In this document: positions 6,986-12,213 of the stretch, piece after piece
How positions within the stretch are numbered: the stretch's first letter is position 1
Layout of the letters: each line of letters begins with the position of its first letter
From: Oscillospiraceae bacterium
Lineage (GTDB): Bacteria; Bacillota; Clostridia; Oscillospirales; Oscillospiraceae
Length of the DNA: 12,213 nucleotides
Assembly (NCBI GenBank): GCA_020025655.1
Contig: JAHHRR010000050.1
Span: 1 to 12,213, forward strand
Direction of reading: 5' to 3'
The notes under the pieces: model-generated
The model's input: the letters and a program-made list of their open reading frames with translations, nothing else
Databases searched by the model: none
Told to the model about the DNA's origin: nothing
Made by a program: the position numbers and the translations under genes

Positions 6986-7780
6986 ATGAAGAAAATCAGA
7001 CTTGATCAGCTGGTTTTTGACCTTGGCTTCACTGAAAGCCGCGAAAGAGCAAAAACCACTATAATGAGCGGCATTGTTTTTGTAAACGGTCAGCGGGCCG
7101 ATAAGCCGGGAATGCAGGTTGCACCGGACGTTAATGTGGAAGTCCGCGGCCACGCCCTGCCTTTTGTCAGCCGCGGCGGATATAAGCTGGATAAGGCACT
7201 GAAAGTCTTTCCCGTAGATCCTGCAGGAAAACACTGCATAGACTGCGGCGCATCAACCGGCGGCTTTACAGATGTACTTTTGCAGCACGGTGCTGAGAAG
7301 GTATACTCTGTTGACGTTGGCTACGGTCAGCTTGCATGGAAACTGAGAAATGACGAGAGGGTTGTAAACCTTGAGCGCACCAATCTCCGCTATGTAACAG
7401 AAGAACAGATTCCCGAACTTCTTGACCTTGCAGTTATGGATGTATCATTTATATCTATAAAGCTTATTCTTCCGGCTGTTAAGCCTCTTTTAAAAGAGGA
7501 TGCCGACCTTATCTGCCTTATAAAGCCTCAGTTTGAGGCGGGAAGGGAAGAAGTAGGCAAAAAGGGTGTTGTCCGTGATAAGAAGGTTCACGAGGAAGTC
7601 ATAAACAATATTCTTGATTTTGCACCTACAATAGGCCTCAGCGTTATGGGTCTGGATTTTTCACCCATAAAAGGGCCGGAAGGCAATATAGAGTATATAT
7701 GCCACATGAAAAACGGCGTTCACGAAGGCTTCGTGCCCGACGTAAGCGCTGTGGTGGAAGCATCACACCAAGTCCTGTAA
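6986..7780 (+). CDS. tlyA: TlyA family rRNA 2'-O-methyltransferase (S4 domain protein)
   Basis: TlyA proteins methylate ribosomal RNA at cytidine 2'-OH groups using S-adenosylmethionine; many are still annotated as hemolysins (YqxC in Bacillus). The S4 RNA-binding domain covers residues 3-60 (RLDQLVFDLG, RERAKTTIMSG, VFVNGQ). The conserved linker VSRGGYKLDKAL is at 61-72. The FtsJ-like methyltransferase domain then shows the SAM loop DCGASTGGFTD at 86-96, MDVSFIS at 151-157, LIKPQFE at 178-184 and GNIEY at 233-237. This fits the K-D-K-E catalytic set, with probable members K67 or K70, D152, K180 and E236. The length of 264 is normal. The start is two bases after the dxs stop with no strong ribosome binding site, so translation is probably coupled. 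Which rRNA site is modified cannot be told, and a membrane-lytic role is unsupported. Confidence 0.94.
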   Translation: MKKIRLDQLVFDLGFTESRERAKTTIMSGIVFVNGQRADKPGMQVAPDVNVEVRGHALPFVSRGGYKLDKALKVFPVDPAGKHCIDCGASTGGFTDVLLQHGAEKVYSVDVGYGQLAWKLRNDERVVNLERTNLRYVTEEQIPELLDLAVMDVSFISIKLILPAVKPLLKEDADLICLIKPQFEAGREEVGKKGVVRDKKVHEEVINNILDFAPTIGLSVMGLDFSPIKGPEGNIEYICHMKNGVHEGFVPDVSAVVEASHQVL

Positions 7781-7792
7781 GGAGCTGATTAT

Positions 7793-8638
7793 ATGATTGC
7801 TGTCTGTCCCAATCCTTATAGAGACAGGGAACTGAATGTAACAAAACAGGTTCTGGATTTGTTGCACGGAGAGGGCTGCGAAACCTGCGTATGTCCTCTG
7901 TTTTTAGAAGAAAACGCTGAAAATATTCCGAAAGATTTTGAAATTAAAAGCTTAAAGGAGCAGGCATCCAAATGCTCGCTTATAATTGTGATAGGCGGTG
8001 ACGGAACCATTCTCTCAGCTGTCAGAGAGCTTGGCACTGTCCATGTTCCTATTCTTGGCGTAAACTTAGGAACAATAGGTTTTATGTCCACAGTAGAGAT
8101 TGAAGAGCTTCACCTTATTTTAAATGCGGTAAGAAACGATATGAAGGTCACACGGCATATGATGCTGGATGTGGAGCTTAAAAGAGGAGACAAGGTTATT
8201 CTTAAGGAATGTGCCTTGAATGACGTTGTAATCCACGGTCACGGAGACTGCATAAAGGTTACATCCTATTGCGGGGATAAAAAGATGATAAGCTACTCCG
8301 GAGACGGAATAATTCTCTCTACGCCCACCGGCTCCACCGGCTACTCCATGTCAGCCGGCGGCCCTATTGCAGAGCCGGATTCGGAAAATATAATTGTAAG
8401 TCCCATTTGTGCCCATACCATGGGTTCCCGCCCATTTGTGCTTTCTCCTGACAGAGTAGTCAGTGTTAAGGCAGAAAAGTACCACGGTAAAAAAGCTTAT
8501 CTCTCAATGGACGGCATTTTCGCCTGTGACCTTGAAAACGGTGATATAATAACGGCAAGAAAGTCAGAGAACTATACTCTAATGGCAGACCCGAGCTCGA
8601 AGAGCTTTTACGATATAGTTAATGAAAAATTGAGATAA
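7793..8638 (+). CDS. nadK: NAD kinase
   Basis: NAD kinase phosphorylates NAD to NADP with ATP (or polyphosphate in some species) and is the only route to NADP. The 281 residues contain the full signature set: IGGDGTILSA at 67-76 with the catalytic GGDG, GVNLGTIGFMS at 89-99, ALNDVVI at 141-147, and the nucleotide-binding block from D171 through TPTGSTGYSMSAGGPI. The N-terminal region is divergent, as is usual. AAGGAG at 7779-7784 overlaps the tlyA stop and is eight bases from the ATG. The position between tlyA and argR is the clostridial arrangement. It has no evident link to the reactions of its neighbours beyond co-expression, although NADPH is used further down the MEP pathway. Confidence 0.97.
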   Translation: MIAVCPNPYRDRELNVTKQVLDLLHGEGCETCVCPLFLEENAENIPKDFEIKSLKEQASKCSLIIVIGGDGTILSAVRELGTVHVPILGVNLGTIGFMSTVEIEELHLILNAVRNDMKVTRHMMLDVELKRGDKVILKECALNDVVIHGHGDCIKVTSYCGDKKMISYSGDGIILSTPTGSTGYSMSAGGPIAEPDSENIIVSPICAHTMGSRPFVLSPDRVVSVKAEKYHGKKAYLSMDGIFACDLENGDIITARKSENYTLMADPSSKSFYDIVNEKLR

Positions 8639-8651
8639 TGGAGGGCTACTT

Positions 8652-9101
8652 ATGAAACCCGGCAGACAGAACCTTATTCTCGAAATAATATCGGAGCAGG
8701 CAATAGAGACCCAGCACCAGCTGCTGGAGGCGTTGACTGAAAGAGGCGTTAAGAGCACACAGGCGACATTATCAAGAGACATTAAAGATATGCGCCTTGT
8801 GAAGGAATTGGGAAACGACGGAAAATACAGATATGTACCTGCTGCGAAAGTTGAGTCGGAGGATTTTGACCGCAGACTCAAAAAGATCTTCAGGGAGAGT
8901 GTAATTTCCTATGATGTGGCCCAGAATTTGCTTGTAATCAAAACCCTGCCCGGACTTGCTCCGGCGGCGTGCTCTGCAATAGACGCAATGGATATAAACG
9001 GTCTTGTAGGCACTCTCGCAGGTGATGATACGGCATTTCTGGCGATGCGGGACAACGAGCTGGCAAAGAAACTTTATCACGAAATCGAAATATTATTTTA
9101 A
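8652..9101 (+). CDS. argR: Arginine repressor ArgR (AhrC)
   Basis: ArgR is a hexameric, arginine-dependent DNA-binding protein that represses arginine synthesis genes and can activate arginine breakdown. The 149 residues comprise a winged helix-turn-helix (about 1-65), with the recognition helix STQATLSRDIKDM at 35-47 including the Ser-Arg pair S41-R42. A linker follows, then the C-terminal oligomerisation and arginine-binding domain with GTLAGDDTAFLA at 120-131, where D125 and D126 are the expected arginine ligands. The Shine-Dalgarno TGGAGGG at 8639-8645 directly follows the nadK stop. No arginine genes lie in the window, so it acts elsewhere. I see no convincing ArgR box before its own gene. 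The argR-recN pairing is a conserved Gram-positive order. Confidence 0.97.
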   Translation: MKPGRQNLILEIISEQAIETQHQLLEALTERGVKSTQATLSRDIKDMRLVKELGNDGKYRYVPAAKVESEDFDRRLKKIFRESVISYDVAQNLLVIKTLPGLAPAACSAIDAMDINGLVGTLAGDDTAFLAMRDNELAKKLYHEIEILF

Positions 9102-9115
9102 CCGGAAATTCCGGT
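9101..9115 (+). other. Palindrome or hairpin in the argR-recN gap
   Basis: ACCGG at 9101-9105 pairs with CCGGT at 9111-9115 around AAATT. As DNA it is the near-perfect palindrome ACCGGAA-A-TTCCGGT. It begins on the last base of the argR stop codon and abuts the recN Shine-Dalgarno AGGGAG at 9116-9121. It does not match the LexA box of Gram-positive bacteria (GAAC-N4-GTTC). There is no T run, so it is not a terminator. It could be an RNA hairpin affecting recN translation or an operator half-buried in the operon. Confidence 0.4.
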
Positions 9116-9128
9116 AGGGAGCGGAGAT

Positions 9129-10826
9129 ATGCTTAACGAGCTACACATTGAAAATATCGCGGTCATTGAAAAAGCGGATATTGAGTTTAACTCCGGTCTT
9201 AATGTGCTCACCGGTGAAACAGGTGCAGGTAAATCTATAATAATAGATTCAATCGGCGCTGTTTTAGGTGAAAGAGTAAGCAGGGAACTTGTACGCCGTG
9301 GGGCAGACAAGGGCCGTGTTACCGCTGTTTTTGAGCTGGGAAATGCTGAGGAACAGTGGCTTAAAGACAATGATATTGACCCTGAGGACGAGCTTATTTT
9401 GCAGCGTCGCATAAGCGCTGACGGAAAGAGCAGCTGCCGCGTCTGCGGTGAGCCTGTTTCCGCAGCCCAGCTTAGGGAGCTTGCTGCGCTGCTTGTGGAC
9501 ATTCACGGGCAGAACGACGGCAGACAGCTTATGGATGAGCGCAGACACATAGACTACCTTGACTCTTTCGGCGCCTTACAGCAGGATTTAGAGGGCTATA
9601 AGGCGGAATACTCAAAGTTCAGCTCTATTAAAAAAGAGATGAGCAGGCTGAGTATGGACGAAATTGAAAAGGAACGTTTAAGCGAAACTCTGAAATATCA
9701 GATTGCAGAGCTAGAAAGAGCAGAGCTTAAAGAAGGGGAGAAGGACAGCCTTGTTGCAAGGCGTGATCTGCTCCGCAATTCGGAAAAGTTGACCGAAGCT
9801 CTGGATGCTGCTTATGATGCCCTGTACGGCGGAGATGAAAATGCTCTCTCCATGGCACAGAATGCAGGCTACTTTGCATCGAGAGCTGCTGATGTGGCCC
9901 CTGAGCTTCAGGAGGCTGCTGATAAGATTAACAGCGCTGCATTTTCTCTTTCGGATGCGGCGGAACTTCTGCGTGATTTCAGGGAAGGGCTTGACTTTTC
10001 ACCTCAGGAATATGATAATCTGGAAAGTCGGATTTCTCTTATAAATCGGCTTGAAAGAAAGTATAACAGGGACGAGGACAGTCTGATTGCCTATCTTGAT
10101 GAGTGCAGAAAGAAACTGGACGATATTGAGTATTCGGACGACCGTCTCGCAAAGCTCCAAAAAGAGCTTGCAGCTCAGATTAAGACCTGCCGAAAAGTTG
10201 GAGAGGCTTTAAGTGAAAAGCGGAAAGCCGCAGGAAAAGAGCTGCAGAAGCGAATTGAGAAGGAACTGAAAGAACTCAGTATGCCCTCAGTTCGTTTTGA
10301 AGTTAATTTTGAACTGGTAGAGAATGAAAACGGCTTTGATGCTAAAGGCATTGATACGGTTTCATTCCTTATGGCTGCAAATGCAGGAGAAAATCCGGGC
10401 AAAATAAGCAAAATCGCATCCGGCGGTGAGCTTAGCCGTATTATGCTGGCAATGAAAAACGTTTTTGCAGAGAATGATCCTGTGTCCACTATGATTTTCG
10501 ATGAAATCGATACAGGCGTTTCCGGTATTGCGGCTCAGCGGGTAGGCGAAAAGCTCTATACCGTTTCCGGAGGCAAGCAGGTTTTGTGCGTAACACATCT
10601 GCCTCAGATTGCCGCAATGGCTGACAGCCATTACCTTATAAGCAAAGAGGAGCGCTGCGGCAGAACCTATACCGAAGTAAGACGTCTTAACCGCGAGGGC
10701 AGACAGAGAGAACTTGCCAGACTTCACGGCGGCGATAATATTACGGAGCTTACAATAATGAGCGCCGAAGAACAGCTTGAATCAGCTGATAAATTTAAAA
10801 AAACAGTAATAGGGGAAAAAGTATGA
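9129..10826 (+). CDS. recN: DNA repair protein RecN
   Basis: RecN is an SMC-like ATPase that acts early in double-strand break repair by holding DNA ends and promoting pairing. The 565 residues have the expected layout: an N-terminal ATPase half with Walker A GETGAGKS at 29-36 and VDIHGQND near residue 122, a long charged coiled-coil central region (about 150-390), and a C-terminal ATPase half. The latter holds the ABC signature SGGELS at 431-436, Walker B TMIFDEID at 454-461 and the switch histidine H490 in VTHLPQIAAMAD. The ATG is seven bases after AGGGAG. No LexA-type site is visible just upstream, so any damage response would come from elsewhere or be absent. The stop overlaps the next start (ATGA), coupling translation. 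Confidence 0.97.
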   Translation: MLNELHIENIAVIEKADIEFNSGLNVLTGETGAGKSIIIDSIGAVLGERVSRELVRRGADKGRVTAVFELGNAEEQWLKDNDIDPEDELILQRRISADGKSSCRVCGEPVSAAQLRELAALLVDIHGQNDGRQLMDERRHIDYLDSFGALQQDLEGYKAEYSKFSSIKKEMSRLSMDEIEKERLSETLKYQIAELERAELKEGEKDSLVARRDLLRNSEKLTEALDAAYDALYGGDENALSMAQNAGYFASRAADVAPELQEAADKINSAAFSLSDAAELLRDFREGLDFSPQEYDNLESRISLINRLERKYNRDEDSLIAYLDECRKKLDDIEYSDDRLAKLQKELAAQIKTCRKVGEALSEKRKAAGKELQKRIEKELKELSMPSVRFEVNFELVENENGFDAKGIDTVSFLMAANAGENPGKISKIASGGELSRIMLAMKNVFAENDPVSTMIFDEIDTGVSGIAAQRVGEKLYTVSGGKQVLCVTHLPQIAAMADSHYLISKEERCGRTYTEVRRLNREGRQRELARLHGGDNITELTIMSAEEQLESADKFKKTVIGEKV

Positions 10827-11245
10827 ATTTAAGCGAAAAAGCAGTTGAACTGCATGGAAAGAATTATAATTGTGCTCAGTGCGTCCTGATTGCCCTCCAT
10901 GATTCATACCCGGAGGTATCCGAGGAGACCCTTATAAGAATGGCTTCCGGATTCGGCGGCGGTGTATGCTGCGGAGAAATCTGCGGTGCTCTTACAGGCG
11001 GAGTTATGGCTGTGGGTCTTGCTGAGGAGTTTAAAGATAGCTGCCCGGAGGAAATTCTGCAGTCAAAGACCCGCATTAAAGAAATCATTCAGAATATGAA
11101 TGGTACTTTTAAAGATAATTTCGATTCCTTATTATGCTCGGAGCTTAAAGGCGGAAAGCATAGCTGTAATGAGCTTATTGCTTACGGCACAGAGCTTACT
11201 GAGAAAACAATAAGAAATATTAAAGAACAGGAGAAAAGCGAATGA
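10823..11245 (+). CDS. C_GCAxxG_C_C family cysteine-rich protein
   Basis: This belongs to the family named C_GCAxxG_C_C after its cysteine pattern. These are small proteins predicted to be redox-active or metal-binding, with no settled function. The 140 residues contain eight cysteines (17, 20, 49, 50, 54, 74, 105, 115). The conserved parts are YNCAQCVL at 15-22, the glycine-rich SGFGGGVCCGEICGALTGG at 42-60, then C74, and C105 (LLCSEL) and C115 (HSCNEL). The remainder is helical and charged, and there is no signal peptide or clear membrane helix, although 57-68 is mildly hydrophobic. Its ATG overlaps the recN stop, with AGGGG seven bases upstream, and its own stop overlaps the tyrS start. 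All eight asparagines use AAT, unlike tyrS. The family call is firm; the molecular role is not known to me. Confidence 0.85.
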   Translation: MNLSEKAVELHGKNYNCAQCVLIALHDSYPEVSEETLIRMASGFGGGVCCGEICGALTGGVMAVGLAEEFKDSCPEEILQSKTRIKEIIQNMNGTFKDNFDSLLCSELKGGKHSCNELIAYGTELTEKTIRNIKEQEKSE

Positions 11246-12213
11246 AAATCTACGAAGAGCTGGTTGAGCGCGGACTTATCGCTCAGGTAACCAATGAAGA
11301 AGAAATAAGAGACATGATAAATAACGGTAAAGCCAAGTTCTATATAGGCTTTGACTGCACCGCCGACAGCCTTACTGCCGGTCACTTTATGGCTCTTACT
11401 CTTATGAAACGCCTTCAGATGGCCGGAAACCAGCCCATAGCTCTTATCGGCGGCGGTACCACTATGATCGGTGACCCCTCCGGCAGAACCGATATGCGTA
11501 AGATGCTCACCAGAGAGGATATTGACCACAATGCAGAGTGCTTCAAGCGTCAGATGGAGCGCTTCGTTGAGTTCGGACCCGGCAAGGCCCAGATGGTTAA
11601 TAACGCCGACTGGCTTCTCAACCTTAACTATATTGACTTCCTTCGTGAAGTCGGCGCATGTTTCTCCGTAAACAACATGCTTCGTGCTGAGTGCTACAAA
11701 CAGCGCATGGAAAAGGGTCTGAGCTTCTTTGAATTCAACTACATGATTATGCAGAGCTATGACTTCTACTACCTGTTCAAGAACTACGGCTGCAACATGC
11801 AGTTCGGCGGCGATGACCAGTGGAGCAACATGCTGGGCGGTACTGAGCTTATCCGCAAGAAGCTGGGTAAGGACGCTCACGCAATGACTATTACTCTGCT
11901 CACCGACTCTCAGGGTCACAAGATGGGCAAGACCGCAGGCAACGCAGTATGGCTCGACCCCAATAAGACAAGCCCCTTCGAGTTCTATCAGTACTGGCGC
12001 AACGTCGGCGATGCCGATGTTCTCAAGTGCATCCGTATGCTTACTTTCCTGCCTATGGAGCAGATAAGAGAAATGAGCACATGGGAAGGCAGCCAGCTTA
12101 ACCGTGCAAAAGAAATCCTCGCCTTTGAACTTACAAGCCTTGTCCACGGTGAGGAAGAGGCCAAGAAGGCAGAGGCTTCCGCAAAGGCACTTTTTGCCGG
12201 CGGCGCAAATTCT
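11242..12213 (+). CDS. tyrS: Tyrosyl-tRNA synthetase, 3' end outside window
   Basis: TyrRS charges tRNA-Tyr with tyrosine through a tyrosyl-adenylate. The frame runs from the ATG at 11242 to the window edge (324 codons, no stop). Typical enzymes have about 400-420 residues, so the C-terminal S4-like domain is missing only because the window ends. The class I core is clear: YIGFDCTADSL at 34-44, GDPSGRTDM at 77-85, the tyrosine pocket YMIMQSYDF at 167-175 (Y167, Q171, D174), GGDDQW at 189-194, and the KMSKS-type loop KMGKT at 227-231. The HIGH motif reads TAGH at 45-48, so its first histidine is replaced. AGGAG at 11229-11233 precedes the start, which overlaps the previous stop as ATGA. There is no leader space for a T-box. 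Asparagine codons favour AAC 14 to 6, consistent with strong expression. Confidence 0.96.
   Translation, partial: MKIYEELVERGLIAQVTNEEEIRDMINNGKAKFYIGFDCTADSLTAGHFMALTLMKRLQMAGNQPIALIGGGTTMIGDPSGRTDMRKMLTREDIDHNAECFKRQMERFVEFGPGKAQMVNNADWLLNLNYIDFLREVGACFSVNNMLRAECYKQRMEKGLSFFEFNYMIMQSYDFYYLFKNYGCNMQFGGDDQWSNMLGGTELIRKKLGKDAHAMTITLLTDSQGHKMGKTAGNAVWLDPNKTSPFEFYQYWRNVGDADVLKCIRMLTFLPMEQIREMSTWEGSQLNRAKEILAFELTSLVHGEEEAKKAEASAKALFAGGANS

Noticed and set aside
9099..9128. A LexA (SOS) box ahead of recN
   Set aside because: The palindrome there lacks GAAC and GTTC halves, and no other match is seen in the gap.
11182..12147. A 321-codon open frame on the minus strand
   Set aside because: It lies antisense to tyrS, whose class I motifs are unmistakable on the + strand. 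Its predicted protein shows no recognisable family and it lacks a proper ribosome site. The codon bias of tyrS creates it.

Overview
This window is an ordinary stretch of chromosome. The organism is most likely a member of the Bacillota, and within it the Clostridia. The evidence is gene order: yqhY-nusB-xseA-xseB-ispA-dxs-tlyA-nadK-argR-recN is the Gram-positive arrangement known from Bacillus and clostridia, here in a version that has nadK between tlyA and argR and lacks folD. Strong purine-rich Shine-Dalgarno sites and moderate base composition fit this. A gut-type clostridium (Oscillospirales or similar) is my guess, not something the sequence proves. All genes are on the + strand.

Layout. 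Positions 1-1665 hold the end of a TRAP transporter operon: the small membrane subunit (DctQ, 5' end cut by the window) overlaps the large permease (DctM). A strong rho-independent terminator at 1676-1715 closes it. The intergenic region 1716-1904 carries no gene but has a credible extended -10 promoter and a strong ribosome binding site. From 1905 to the right edge there are eleven genes with gaps of at most 32 bases, two ATGA overlaps and no internal terminator. They look like one transcription unit of more than 10 kb that continues beyond the window. In order they are yqhY (Asp23/Gls24 family), nusB, xseA, xseB, ispA, dxs, tlyA, nadK, argR, recN, a cysteine-rich C_GCAxxG_C_C family gene, and tyrS (3' end cut).

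How the genes fit together. The cluster mixes transcription antitermination (NusB), DNA repair (both exonuclease VII subunits, RecN), isoprenoid supply (DXS makes DXP, and IspA condenses the later C5 products to FPP), rRNA modification (TlyA), NADP supply (NadK) and arginine control (ArgR). The conserved order suggests co-expression, probably linked to growth, rather than one pathway.

I did not find a new biological system. The points most worth checking are a TyrRS whose first HIGH-motif histidine reads Thr, the absence of space for a T-box ahead of tyrS, the uncharacterised eight-cysteine gene coupled to recN and tyrS, a DXS with several altered motif residues, and small hairpins in exactly the two widest intercistronic gaps (ispA-dxs and argR-recN). 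Several long minus-strand reading frames are shadows of the + strand genes.
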